A stretch of 44,719 nt of DNA from JBBDXA01 sp040902585. GTDB lineage: Bacteria; Planctomycetota; Phycisphaerae; Phycisphaerales; Phycisphaeraceae. The translations under genes were made by a program, and so were the position numbers. Below, piece by piece: positions 16,347 to 25,163 of this stretch (the first letter of the stretch is position 1; each line of letters opens with the position of its first letter). The notes below the pieces were generated by a model, which worked only from the letters and a program-made list of their open reading frames with translations, was not told where the DNA came from and searched no databases. The stretch spans positions 1 through 44,719 of the forward strand of contig JBBDXA010000052.1 of the NCBI GenBank assembly GCA_040902585.1. The letters are read 5' to 3'.

Positions 16347-16817
16347 TCAATACACGCGGTGATCCGGCCTGTTCTGCCACTCCTCAAACAGCTTCACGCA
16401 CTCGTCGCGCCGCACATCCTTTACGATCAGCAGCGGTGAGCCACCGATCTTTTTCATCTGTTCGTTGGAGATTTCCAGCTCGCTGAAGCCGAAGGCTTTG
16501 GCGTCGGCGATGGAAGAGCCGTAGATGATGCGGCGCATGCCGGCCCAGTGGATCGCGCTGAAGCACATGGGGCACGGCTCGGTCGTGGTGTACATGTCGC
16601 AGCCGGTGAGCTTGATGCTCTTGAGCTTCGTGCAGGCGCCGCGGATGGCGTGGACCTCGGCGTGGGCGGTGATGTCCGTCGTGAGCCAGACGTGGTTGTG
16701 CGTCGCGATGATGATCTCCCCTTCGCGCACGATGCACGCGCCGAACGGCGACTGGCCTTTGGCGATGCCGGCGCGGCAGGCGTTGATCGCGGCCTGCATG
16801 AAAGCTTCATCGTTCAT
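16347..16817 (-). CDS. Guanine deaminase-like CDA-fold nucleoside/base deaminase
   Basis: 156-aa cytidine-deaminase-fold enzyme. The zinc site is His52-Ala-Glu54 (TAHAEVHAIR) and Cys82/Cys85 (EPCPMC). SPFGACIV and the tail EEWQNRPDHRVY resemble the GuaD type of Bacillus, which turns guanine into xanthine; tRNA adenosine deaminase (TadA) is the main alternative but usually has a different C-terminus. ATG 16817 follows AAGGAG by eight bases. Its ATG overlaps the murJ stop (ATGA), so it is probably translated by coupling from the murJ message, although no functional link is known. Confidence 0.8.
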   Translation of the reverse strand: MNDEAFMQAAINACRAGIAKGQSPFGACIVREGEIIIATHNHVWLTTDITAHAEVHAIRGACTKLKSIKLTGCDMYTTTEPCPMCFSAIHWAGMRRIIYGSSIADAKAFGFSELEISNEQMKKIGGSPLLIVKDVRRDECVKLFEEWQNRPDHRVY

Positions 16818-18580
16818 GACCTGGTCTCCTTGCGTCGTCGCTTGAGCCACTTCAGTTCATCCGCATGCAGCAGGTACGCGCCGCCGAGGAATAGGCCCGC
16901 GCCGATGGGCAACAGCAGCAGCAGTTGCAGGGCCGACTGCGTGCGGGTCATCGCGGCCGCGTCCCAGATGAGCGCCGCCGGGAGCAGCACAGCCGCCATC
17001 GCCAGCGTGAGCAGCACGGTGAGTTTCCAGCTTCGCAGCACATCGGCTCCGATCGGATGCGGGGCGTAGCGACGGATGGCGCGCATGAGCATGATGACCT
17101 GGAGCGCCGCCGCCGCGGCCGACGCCCACGCCAACCCCGCCACGCCCAGCGGCCAGACCAGCGCGAGGTTGAGCGCCAGATTCACCCCCACCATCCACAA
17201 ACTCACGCGCAGCGGCGTGCGCGCATCCTTCACTGCGTAGAACGCGCGCGTGAGCACATGCGTCATCGAGTAGGCCCACACCACGGCCGAGTATCCGATC
17301 ATGATGAAGGCGACGCGCTGGGAGTCGGCGAGGGAGAATTCGCCGCGTTCGTAGATGAGTCGCGTGATGGGGATGCGCAGGAGGATGAGCCCGACGCTGG
17401 CGGGCAGGCCGATGAAGAAGGTGAGGCGCAGGCCGTGGTGGAGGATGGTTTGGAAGGCGGAGGGGGTGGGGGTTGTGGGTTCAGGGTTCCGGGTTCCGGG
17501 TTCCGGCAACTCGGAACCCGCAACCCGCAACCCGGAACCAACTTCCCCCGCCGCCCTTGCCAGCGCCGGGAAGATCGCCGTCGCCACCGCCAGGCCGAAG
17601 ACGCCTAAGGGAAACTGGTAGAGCCGCTGCGCCCATTGCAGCGCAGCCACATCGCCGGTGCTCACGGGGTAATCCAGTGTCATGCCGAGCAAGTGCAGTT
17701 GTTCGGTGCCGCCTTCTTTCGCGCTTAAGCCGAAGGCGATGACGTAGTCAAAGAGCGTGTTGATCTGGAACACACCCAGGCCGATGAACATGGGCACCGC
17801 CATGACGAGCAACTGCCGCAGGGCCGGCCTGGCTTCCATGTATCTTGCATCAAATTTCTCCACGCGCAGCATCACGCCGATCTGCCAGACGAGCTGCACC
17901 AGGCCCGCGATCAGGATGGTGTAGCTGATGATGACCACCGCCTGGCGCACGTCATCCTGGGCGAGCTGCGCGGCCACGATGGTGCCGATGATCATGACGA
18001 TGTTCAGGAAGATGGGCGCGGCCGCGGGCGCACCGAACTTGCCATGCACTTGCAGGATGCCGCCGACGAGAGCGACGATGCAGATCATGGGCATGTAGGG
18101 CAGCATGATCATGGTCAGCTTCAGGGCGAGGCTGGTTTCCTCGGTGAAACGGAAAGCCGCGAGCATCCACGCGAGCACCGCTTCGCCCACCAGTACAAGC
18201 AGGCCGAGGAACACGAGCATCGCGGCGATGCACAGCGTGGCGAGTCTTCGCGCCGCCAGTTTGTCGGTGCGCAGCAGGTCGGTGTAAACAGGAATGAACG
18301 CGGCGGTGAGCGCCCCTTCGCCGAAGAGACGACGAAAGAGATTGGGAATGAGAAAGCCGATGGCGAAGGCATCGGCGATGGCGCTGAGGCCGAGCACGGC
18401 TGCCAGGACGGAGTCGCGGATCAGGCCGGTGAAGCGTGAGAGCAAGGTCATGATCGCCACGACGATGGCGTGCCCGACGAAGCGATGTTCCTTCGGTGTC
18501 TGGAGGGCGGCGGCCACGCGGGCAGCCTCGCCACCGGCAATCGGATCGACATGAGGTTTGGATTCAGACACAGGCGGCAT
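16814..18580 (-). CDS. murJ: Lipid II flippase MurJ
   Basis: 588-aa MATE/MviN-type membrane protein that flips lipid II across the inner membrane for peptidoglycan growth. It shows the typical start IMTLLSRFTGLIRDSVLAAVLG and the block ADAFAIGFLIPNLFRRLFGEGALTAAF-type sequence, then about 14 hydrophobic segments. A basic tail (KWLKRRRKETRS) ends it. Residues about 345-373 (GSGLRVAGSELPEPGTRNPE) come from a period-7 inverted repeat inserted in a loop and explain the extra length over the usual ~520. ATG 18580 has AAGG six bases upstream. It lies downstream of a VanZ-like gene on the same strand and overlaps the deaminase gene by four bases. Confidence 0.93.
   Translation of the reverse strand: MPPVSESKPHVDPIAGGEAARVAAALQTPKEHRFVGHAIVVAIMTLLSRFTGLIRDSVLAAVLGLSAIADAFAIGFLIPNLFRRLFGEGALTAAFIPVYTDLLRTDKLAARRLATLCIAAMLVFLGLLVLVGEAVLAWMLAAFRFTEETSLALKLTMIMLPYMPMICIVALVGGILQVHGKFGAPAAAPIFLNIVMIIGTIVAAQLAQDDVRQAVVIISYTILIAGLVQLVWQIGVMLRVEKFDARYMEARPALRQLLVMAVPMFIGLGVFQINTLFDYVIAFGLSAKEGGTEQLHLLGMTLDYPVSTGDVAALQWAQRLYQFPLGVFGLAVATAIFPALARAAGEVGSGLRVAGSELPEPGTRNPEPTTPTPSAFQTILHHGLRLTFFIGLPASVGLILLRIPITRLIYERGEFSLADSQRVAFIMIGYSAVVWAYSMTHVLTRAFYAVKDARTPLRVSLWMVGVNLALNLALVWPLGVAGLAWASAAAAALQVIMLMRAIRRYAPHPIGADVLRSWKLTVLLTLAMAAVLLPAALIWDAAAMTRTQSALQLLLLLPIGAGLFLGGAYLLHADELKWLKRRRKETRS
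17462..17546. repeat. In-frame period-7 inverted repeat in murJ
   Basis: GGGTTCC heptamers (about 17477-17505) face complementary GGAACCC/GCAACCC heptamers (17511-17538). The frame is kept and the product is a hydrophilic loop rich in Gly, Pro and Glu. Confidence 0.85.
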
Positions 18581-18607
18581 CCGTTGCCTTCTTGAAGATT
18601 CGAGACT

Positions 18608-19552
18608 TCATGTCTCGAGGGTGTTGCCGCGCCGATAGCCGGCCACGATCAGCCAGATGCCAAGGGCGACGACGACGCCCACGGTATTGGCGATGACATC
18701 TTCCAGTTCCGCGCCGCGCTCCGAGAGCAGCGTCTGGAGCCATTCGATAAGCGGGCCCAGCGCGAGAATGACGAGACTGACCACGGTGAGGTTCGCCTTC
18801 GTTCGGCTCTCACCGAAGGGCGCAGCGGTCATGAGCAGCCAGAAGAGCGCGATAGCGCAGACGAAGTGATCCAGCACATCGCCGCGGATCCATGGGCCCC
18901 AGCTCGGCAGCAGCCGCCACAGCGCCAGACCGAAGCCCTTCTGGAAGAGCGCGATGCCCGCCAGCGGAATGAGCAGGGCGACCGCGGTTCGGCTGGCGAG
19001 CAGCCGCGTCGGCGTGGAGCGGCGCGAAGGGTGCGACCACATGAGGGCGAGGAAGACCACAGCCGCGGCCCAGAGATCCGCCATGATGTCCGCCGCCGAG
19101 GCGGTGCGCCCGACCAGGGGCTGCGTGAGTTCATCGACGATCGAATAGATCGCCACCAGCACGCAGGCGAAGCCGAGGTTGGCCATGAACGCCGCCTTGC
19201 GACCGAGCGGCGCGGCGAGGACGACGAGCAGCGTGAGCGGGCCATAGGTTCCAAAATGCATGAACTTGTCCGGGTTCCAATGCTTGACCTGATCCATCGC
19301 GCGGTCGATCGCGCCGGGCATTTTGGTGTGCGTGGAGATGAACAGCAGTGGCCAGTAGACCGCCAGCAGCGGACGGGCAAAGCGACGAAGCCATTTCTCG
19401 AATCGGCCCGAGCCGATGGCGGCGTCTGAATCTTCGGGATCAGGCAAAGGCGCAAACGCGGATGGGGCGACAGACGCGGACGGGGCGTCATTGTCTTCCG
19501 CGCTCCGCGTCATGAAGCATTCACTCGCTGTGGCCCATCCTGGATCGCTCAT
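18608..19552 (-). CDS. VanZ-like membrane protein, duplicated domain
   Basis: 314 aa. After a 60-residue acidic cytoplasmic N-terminus there are two VanZ-like halves, each about four membrane segments. The first has DKFMHFGTYG, DELTQPLVGRTASAADIMAD; the second has DVLDHFVCAIALFWLL and EWLQTLLSERGAELEDVIANTVG. The D...HF, E..Q, R..D pattern is what defines VanZ-like proteins, whose best-known member gives low-level teicoplanin resistance; the biochemical role is unclear. It sits directly before murJ on the same strand (gap 27 nt), which suggests an envelope role. ATG 19552 is used; an internal ATG at 19513 is possible. Confidence 0.8.
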   Translation of the reverse strand: MSDPGWATASECFMTRSAEDNDAPSASVAPSAFAPLPDPEDSDAAIGSGRFEKWLRRFARPLLAVYWPLLFISTHTKMPGAIDRAMDQVKHWNPDKFMHFGTYGPLTLLVVLAAPLGRKAAFMANLGFACVLVAIYSIVDELTQPLVGRTASAADIMADLWAAAVVFLALMWSHPSRRSTPTRLLASRTAVALLIPLAGIALFQKGFGLALWRLLPSWGPWIRGDVLDHFVCAIALFWLLMTAAPFGESRTKANLTVVSLVILALGPLIEWLQTLLSERGAELEDVIANTVGVVVALGIWLIVAGYRRGNTLET

Positions 19553-19658
19553 GTCTGCTGCTTTCCGCTCTTCGCCTCGTCTGTGGCCAATGCATCGCGC
19601 ACGGCTGAGAACCGCGTCTGAAACATTATCGAACCAGTGACGTCCCTGCCTGAAGTTT

Positions 19659-19765
19659 GGAGCACCCTCGCGACAGGGTGGTGCTGTTGGCGCCCGCCGG
19701 TCGGGTGCCAGTGATGGCGCGGGCGGCTGTTCATCAATAGCACCGCCCTGACGGGACGGTGCTCC
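19659..19765. repeat. Long hairpin repeat, family B, copy 4
   Basis: Arms 19659-19685 and 19739-19765, 27 nt each, with a loop of 53 nt. The element ends three bases before the stop codon of the membrane protein gene at 19769. Confidence 0.9.
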
Positions 19766-19768
19766 AGT

Positions 19769-20998
19769 TCATTGCTTCTCTTCAGGCGATGAATCCAGCA
19801 CGACCGATTCGAGCGAGACTTCCACGTTCGCATCGGCGGTCTGCGAGACGGCGGGCATCGAAGGCGCGGCAGGCGCGGCTGGCGGAGTGAACGCGCCCCA
19901 GGAAATCAGCCTGGTCAGGCCCACGGTCGACAGCGCCTGGAACTTGGCCTCCAGCGTCTCGCGATGCGGTGACTCCTGAAACTTTCTGCCCTGCTCATAG
20001 CTGCGAAAAATCAGCGCCAGAATGAAGTCCGATGCGACCACCGTCAAGGCCATGGTGCTGCTGACGAAGCCGAGGAAGAACTTGAACGCTTCCCAGAAGT
20101 CGAACAGGCCCGAAACCGCCAGGGAGATGATCAGAAAGACGGTGCCCGTCAGCGCCAGGATGGAAACCACCATGCGGATCCGCCCCAGCACGCGGGTCAC
20201 TTCCTCTCCGGTCTGCGGCTTACCGATCGCGGCGGCCTTGAACACGTACACCAGCGGCGCGGTGATGAAGCAGAAACAACTGAGGAGCAGGAACACGTTG
20301 CCGCCGATTTGAATGACGAACGACGTAATGACCACGAAGAACAAGGCGTAAAGCGGGGCGAAGAGAATCGTCGCCCAGCCCGGCGCGCTGGACTCGGGCA
20401 GGAGCGTTTTAAGGGTCATGGATGAACGGATAATGCCCGCGAAGAGCGCGAGTCCCTTGGGGCCGATCTGCATGAAAAAGTAAAGCCCGATCATCAGCCC
20501 AACGCCCATGCGGGCCTTCGTCAGGGCATCGCCTTCCAGGTCGCCCATGTCCATCAACATGGTCAGCGGCATGATCGCCAGGAGAAACGGCATGACGAAC
20601 ATGATCAGCCAGCCCCATCGCGCCAGCCGCTTGGACAAGGGCACATTCGCCCACAGGGCGGCGGCGATGACGATCAGGATCGTGCCGACGATCCCCGAGA
20701 GAAGAATCAGAATCTGCACACCGTCCACCACGCCCTTGTTGGCGGGGCCGACAAACTCCTCAGCGGATTCAAATGAGATCAGGTGGACGATCTGAAGGAT
20801 GATCAGCGCGATCGCCGCGATCCAGAGCACCGCCTTGCGCCACACCGCGTAGTTCTGCACCAGCGGGTCCGTCAGCGGCACCGCCGAGCTGGCCAGCTTC
20901 ACGCGCTCGGCGGTGGACGCCTGCTCCACCTGAAAGTTAGAGCGGACGACCCGGCGGAAGGTGTTCGTAATCTCAGACCAGAATCGATTGGCATCCAT
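19769..20998 (-). CDS. Uncharacterised multi-pass membrane protein
   Basis: 409-aa protein with about eight hydrophobic segments between residues 55 and 340, including AVLWIAAIALIILQIVHLI and TILFAPLYALFFVVITSFVI. A soluble N-terminus starts MDANRFWSEI, and an Ala/Pro-rich acidic tail follows. I do not recognise a family or any catalytic motif. Start 20998 is chosen over the longer frame (21058) because the first 20 extra residues would overlap the next hairpin repeat, and because TATACT ends eight bases before this ATG. It is the first gene of the minus-strand run towards murJ, separated from the VanZ-like gene by a family B hairpin. Confidence 0.7.
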   Translation of the reverse strand: MDANRFWSEITNTFRRVVRSNFQVEQASTAERVKLASSAVPLTDPLVQNYAVWRKAVLWIAAIALIILQIVHLISFESAEEFVGPANKGVVDGVQILILLSGIVGTILIVIAAALWANVPLSKRLARWGWLIMFVMPFLLAIMPLTMLMDMGDLEGDALTKARMGVGLMIGLYFFMQIGPKGLALFAGIIRSSMTLKTLLPESSAPGWATILFAPLYALFFVVITSFVIQIGGNVFLLLSCFCFITAPLVYVFKAAAIGKPQTGEEVTRVLGRIRMVVSILALTGTVFLIISLAVSGLFDFWEAFKFFLGFVSSTMALTVVASDFILALIFRSYEQGRKFQESPHRETLEAKFQALSTVGLTRLISWGAFTPPAAPAAPSMPAVSQTADANVEVSLESVVLDSSPEEKQ

Positions 20999-21006
20999 GG
21001 TTGGAA

Positions 21007-21012
21007 AGTATA
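21007..21012 (-). promoter_or_regulatory. -10 box (TATACT) of the membrane protein gene
   Basis: TATACT on the minus strand ends eight bases before ATG 20998, with no Shine-Dalgarno between; this suggests a leaderless transcript. Confidence 0.4.
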
Positions 21013-21062
21013 ACTTCCGCGGAGCGGGGAAAGGGCGGAGGGGCCGAACACAGGGCATCGAT

Positions 21063-21152
21063 CAAGCCCGATGGCGAGTCTTCGAGCCGTCGGGGTACGC
21101 CGCGTGCGACTTTCGGATACCCCGACGGCTCGAAGACTCGCCATCGGGCTTG
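21063..21152. repeat. Long perfect hairpin repeat, family C
   Basis: Arms 21063-21097 and 21118-21152 are 35 nt each and perfectly complementary, with a 20-nt loop. It lies between the divergent membrane-protein and glycosyltransferase genes. Its sequence is unrelated to families B and D but shares GCTCGA/TCGAGC-type blocks with A. Confidence 0.92.
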
Positions 21153-21274
21153 TATCGCTGTATGACTTCCACTCACCGGAACTCTGTGGTTCCACTTGCG
21201 AACTGCCGATGAGAAAGAAGAGACCCCCGCCCGATCAACCCAGTTATCGGCCTGCCGCCCACAGAGACGTGCCC

Positions 21275-22984
21275 ATGAATCGCAACGGCCTGATCATCCT
21301 CAGCCTGATCGCGCTGATCCTCGTCGGCGGCTACCTCCGCGCTCGCACCATCGCCGCTCATCCACTCTGGTTCGACGAAGCTGACACCTGGCGTGCATCG
21401 ATCATGGACCCGCGCCTGTCGGAGTTTGATCCCGCCACGGGGCTCGTCAAGCCCGAGCCCATGGCGTACTCCAAATTCTTCCTTTGGGAAAACCACTTCG
21501 AGACCGCCCCGCTTTCGTTCCTCCTCGTCCGCCTTTCGGCCGACGCCTTCGGCACCGATGCCGAGTGGGCCATGCGCATGCCTTCGCTCATCGCGGGCAT
21601 CCTCTGCATTCCCGCCGCCTTCTGGCTGGGAAGCGTGGTGTACTCGCCTCTATTAGGCCTGATCGTCGCGGCCCTGGTGGCTTTCGATCCCAACGCGGTG
21701 GACCAGTCGCGACAGGCACGCATGTACTCACTCATGCTGCTCCTGCTGCTCGTTGCCGCGGCCTGGGCGATCAAACTCGTAAGAGCACCCTCTCCGGGAG
21801 CACCATCCCGACAGGGTGGTGCTAACACCGCACAGCCTCCCGCGCCATCACGCTCGCCCGACAGTCGTGCGCCAATAGCACCACCCTATCGGGATGGTGC
21901 TCCCGCTCCATTCCCCTACCTTCAATGGTCCGGCCTGGGCATCATCCTCGGCCTTCTCCTGTGCACCAGCCAGTTCACCACCGCCGTCTGGTTCGGCATC
22001 GCCCTGGGCACCGGCGGACTGCTCGCACTCGGCAAGTTCACCGGACAACCGCATCCGCAGACTTTCAAAATCGCCCTCGGCCTGACCCTCGCCTACCTCG
22101 TCGGCCTTCTCGTCGCCAACCTCGGCGTCATCGGCATCATCAACCGCGTGCTCCACGGCGGCCCCGGCGACGGCGCTAACCTCACCAAAGCTCAGATCGC
22201 CCGTGAGATCGCCACCAGCGCCAAAGACCTGATCAACCTCACCAACCTCGGCCTCATCGTCTACGCTTTCGCCGCCGTCGGCATCGTCCTTCTAATCAAG
22301 CGCTGCAAGACCTCCACCGCCATCCTCGTCGGCCTGGCGGTCACCAACCTGCTCGTGCTCTTCCCTTTCCGCAAGATGCATCACTTCATGGACGGCCGGT
22401 ATCTCATGATCCTCAAGCCCGCGCTGTGGGTCGGCCTGGCCATGCTCGCCGTCGGCTTCCGCCACCATCTCCTGCGCGGCGCGGGCATCGTCATCATCCT
22501 CGCCTACCTCGGCCTCCAAGCCTACCAGTCCAGCGTGAAACTCGATGCCTACCCGCAGCAGCCGGATCGCTATCTCTTCGCGCAGGAGATCATCAAGACG
22601 CGCGATGCACTGAAGCCCGGCGAAACCGTCTCCATCTTCCCCGGCGTCGCCGTGCAGCTTGGCATGTACTACAAGGTGCCGCAGGACACCCGGCTGCTCT
22701 TTGGCCTTTACGATCGCGATGGCGTGCCGCTGCCCACGGGCAGCATCCCGCGCGATCTGAGCGATCACGTCGAAGCCGTCTGGCTGGTATTGGGCATGTA
22801 CAACTACGACGACGAGAAAGGCGCCCAGAAGGCCCGCCGCGTCAACCTGATCCAGGCCCTCGCCCAGCGCTATGGCACATACGCTGACCCGGCCCAGATC
22901 GACAAGCACATCCGCCAGCGGCACATCACCCGCGTGCGCATCTCGCGCGAAGGCGTGACGGTGTCTTCGGTGAGTCTTGAATAG
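21275..22984 (+). CDS. GT-C fold (ArnT/GT39-like) glycosyltransferase
   Basis: 569-aa integral membrane protein that should move a sugar from a polyprenyl-phosphate donor to an acceptor outside the cytoplasm. The first loop carries the acidic motif HPLWFDEADTW (Asp34/Glu35), typical of GT39/ArnT-like enzymes, followed by DQSRQARMYSL and about ten membrane segments, then a soluble C-terminal domain. Residues about 170-210 (GAPSRQGGA ... APPYRDGAP) are encoded by a complete family B hairpin inserted in frame in a loop. ATG 21275 starts the first membrane helix; an upstream in-frame ATG at 21210 would add a Pro-rich stretch. The acceptor is unknown. Confidence 0.8.
   Translation: MNRNGLIILSLIALILVGGYLRARTIAAHPLWFDEADTWRASIMDPRLSEFDPATGLVKPEPMAYSKFFLWENHFETAPLSFLLVRLSADAFGTDAEWAMRMPSLIAGILCIPAAFWLGSVVYSPLLGLIVAALVAFDPNAVDQSRQARMYSLMLLLLLVAAAWAIKLVRAPSPGAPSRQGGANTAQPPAPSRSPDSRAPIAPPYRDGAPAPFPYLQWSGLGIILGLLLCTSQFTTAVWFGIALGTGGLLALGKFTGQPHPQTFKIALGLTLAYLVGLLVANLGVIGIINRVLHGGPGDGANLTKAQIAREIATSAKDLINLTNLGLIVYAFAAVGIVLLIKRCKTSTAILVGLAVTNLLVLFPFRKMHHFMDGRYLMILKPALWVGLAMLAVGFRHHLLRGAGIVIILAYLGLQAYQSSVKLDAYPQQPDRYLFAQEIIKTRDALKPGETVSIFPGVAVQLGMYYKVPQDTRLLFGLYDRDGVPLPTGSIPRDLSDHVEAVWLVLGMYNYDDEKGAQKARRVNLIQALAQRYGTYADPAQIDKHIRQRHITRVRISREGVTVSSVSLE
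21796..21903. repeat. Long hairpin repeat, family B, copy 5, inside a gene
   Basis: Arms 21796-21822 and 21877-21903 match copy 2 almost base for base. This copy lies within the glycosyltransferase reading frame and is translated. Confidence 0.9.
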
Positions 22985-22987
22985 GCG

Positions 22988-23089
22988 CGGATGAACACAG
23001 ATGAACGCGGATGATTTTGCATGAGGAAGCCAGGAAGGCAGGAAGGCAGGAAAAGACCTCCCAATTTCCGGCTTTCCTGGTCTCCTCAT
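22988..23089. repeat. Direct and inverted short repeats after the glycosyltransferase
   Basis: GCGGATGAACACAGATGAACGCGGATG (22988-23014) holds two similar GCGGATGA blocks. Then ATGAGGAAGCCAGGAAGG octamers (from 23021) face CCGGCTTTCCTGGTCTCCTCAT, ending at 23089, so the stretch can fold back. Confidence 0.65.
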
Positions 23090-23225
23090 CGGGTATTCAG
23101 GACTCCCTTTCGGCACTAAGCACTTGCCGGCCGCTGGCATCAGCGCGGCAAGGTCCTTATGATGGCGTCGCGTTTGGCCTGACCGCGTAAGGCCTGGCCG
23201 CGTCGACTTTTTTCAGGCACTTGTC

Positions 23226-25022
23226 ATGGCCCCGCAATCCGACTCGCGCGGCGACGGTTCGACCGACTCCTACTTGAAGCCCGCCGCCGCCCTGCGTGAA
23301 TCCCTTTCGTCCGGTTACACCGGCAGCGATCTGAAGAGCGACATCCTCGCCGGCCTGGTGGTCGGCATCGTGGCGGTGCCCCTGTCGATGGCGCTGGCGG
23401 TGGCGTCGGGTGTGCCGCCGCAGCACGGCTTGTACACCGCCATCGTCGCCGGCGGCCTGATCGCGCTGCTGGGCGGCTCGCGCGTGCAGGTCTCCGGACC
23501 GACCGCCGCCTTCGTGGTCATCCTCGTGCCCGTAGCCGCCCGCTTCGGCCTGGCCGGACTCGCCTTGGCGACGTTCATGGCCGGCATGATCCAGATCACC
23601 ATGGGCCTGACCCGCATGGGCCGGCTCATCCAATACATCCCCTACCCCGTCACCACCGGGTTCACTGCCGGCATCGCCGTCGTCATCGCCACCCTTCAGC
23701 TCAAGGATTTCCTCGGCCTGACGGTCGAACCCACCGGCCATCACTTCATCGAACGCGTCATCGCCCTCTTCCGCGCCGTGGCGACCGTATCCTGGGCGAA
23801 TCTGGCCGTTGGCGCGTTCGCCTTGGCCATCCTGGTGCTCTGGCCCCGTTTCAATAAGAAGATTCCAGCCCCGCTCGTCGCGCTGACGCTGGCGGCGCTG
23901 CTGGCGGCGGGGATCGAGCAGGCGTTTCCAGCTACGGACGGCTCGACGCGCATCGCCACGGTCCAGAGCCGTTTCGCCAGCCAGGGCAATCCGCACGGCA
24001 TCCCCCAGGCTCCGCCGACGCCCGGCCTACCGTGGCGCTTCCACGGACCTGACGACCCCCCATTCGAACTCTCCCTGGACACCCTCCAGGCGCTGCTTCC
24101 CGCGGCCTTCGCCATCGCCATTCTCGGGGCCATCGAGTCGCTGCTGTCGGCGGTGGTCGCCGACGGCATGACCGGTCACCAGCACAACCCGGACAGCGAA
24201 CTGCTGGCCCAGGGCGTGGGCAACGTCGTCGGGCCGTTCTTCGGCGCAATCGCCGCGACCGGGGCAATCGCCCGCACCGCAGCCAATGTCCGCTTCGGGG
24301 CCCGCTCGCCTATCGCCGCCCTCACTCACTCGGCGTTTCTGCTGGTCACGCTGCTGGCGCTGGCACCGTTGCTGGGCTACCTGCCGATGGCCGGACTGGC
24401 GGCTCTGCTGATGCGCGTCGCCTGGCACATGAGCGAAGCCAAGCACTTCGTTCACACCTTACGCATCGCCCCGCGCAGCGACACGTTCGTCCTGCTCACC
24501 TGTTTCGCCCTGACGGTGGTCTTCGACATGGTCATCGCAGTGGGCGTAGGGGTGACGCTGGCGGCGATGCTGTTCATGCGCCGCATGGCCGATGTCGCCG
24601 ACACCCGCATGGCCACACACGAGCATCACGCCCTGACCGAGCCACTCCCGCCGGGCGTCCTGCTCTATGAGATCGCCGGACCCATGTTCTTTGGCGCAGC
24701 CCAGAAGGCGATGAGTTCGCTGCTGCAGATCGGTAACGGCGTGCGCATCATCATCCTCGACCTGCGCAGCGTGCCGGTCATGGATATCACCGGCCTTGTC
24801 AACCTCCAGTCCGCGCTCGATCGCCTGGCCAAACTGCATGTACTGGTCATCCTCGCCGGCGTCCAGAAGCAGCCGATGCAGGTCATCGCCAAGGCCCACC
24901 TGCGCAAGGACCGCCATTTCCTGTCCGTCTGCGGGACCATCGAACAAGGCATCGAATCGGCCCGAACCATGGCGATGCTGCTGGACGAACCCGGCGAAGC
25001 ATCACACCGGCCTGGCGTTTGA
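23226..25022 (+). CDS. SulP (SLC26-type) anion transporter with STAS domain
   Basis: 598-aa transporter. The membrane part (about 38-450, 12-14 helices) has the SulP marks DILAGLVVGIVAVPLSMALA, GLYTAIVAGG and SGPTAAFVV. The STAS domain follows (about 475-580), with GPMFFGAAQ and VPVMDITGLVNL. Substrate cannot be read from the sequence: sulfate, bicarbonate and dicarboxylates are all known in the family, and no carbonic anhydrase or sulfur genes are adjacent. A Thr sits where many STAS domains have a phosphorylated Ser/Thr. No ribosome site is clear at ATG 23226. It is probably transcribed alone. Confidence 0.92.
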   Translation: MAPQSDSRGDGSTDSYLKPAAALRESLSSGYTGSDLKSDILAGLVVGIVAVPLSMALAVASGVPPQHGLYTAIVAGGLIALLGGSRVQVSGPTAAFVVILVPVAARFGLAGLALATFMAGMIQITMGLTRMGRLIQYIPYPVTTGFTAGIAVVIATLQLKDFLGLTVEPTGHHFIERVIALFRAVATVSWANLAVGAFALAILVLWPRFNKKIPAPLVALTLAALLAAGIEQAFPATDGSTRIATVQSRFASQGNPHGIPQAPPTPGLPWRFHGPDDPPFELSLDTLQALLPAAFAIAILGAIESLLSAVVADGMTGHQHNPDSELLAQGVGNVVGPFFGAIAATGAIARTAANVRFGARSPIAALTHSAFLLVTLLALAPLLGYLPMAGLAALLMRVAWHMSEAKHFVHTLRIAPRSDTFVLLTCFALTVVFDMVIAVGVGVTLAAMLFMRRMADVADTRMATHEHHALTEPLPPGVLLYEIAGPMFFGAAQKAMSSLLQIGNGVRIIILDLRSVPVMDITGLVNLQSALDRLAKLHVLVILAGVQKQPMQVIAKAHLRKDRHFLSVCGTIEQGIESARTMAMLLDEPGEASHRPGV

Positions 25023-25151
25023 GCCACGGGGGGGGTGTTGCCATGGTGTTGCCATGTTTCTCCACGGTTTTCTTGTGGTCTTGTCGTGGTGGCATGGGCT
25101 TGCCATACCACCCACATGCATCCACCTCACGATTGAATTTCTCTTTCCTTC

Positions 25152-25157
25152 TATAAT
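25152..25157 (+). promoter_or_regulatory. moaA -10 box (TATAAT), leaderless start
   Basis: A consensus TATAAT ends six bases before the moaA ATG (25164), leaving no room for a leader or ribosome site. The -35 is poor (TTGAAT at 25133 is too close). Confidence 0.55.
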
Positions 25158-25163
25158 CTCCCC

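Noticed and set aside
23226..25022. Bicarbonate transporter as a firm call for the SulP gene
   Set aside because: No carbonic anhydrase or substrate-specific motif; kept as a general SulP transporter.
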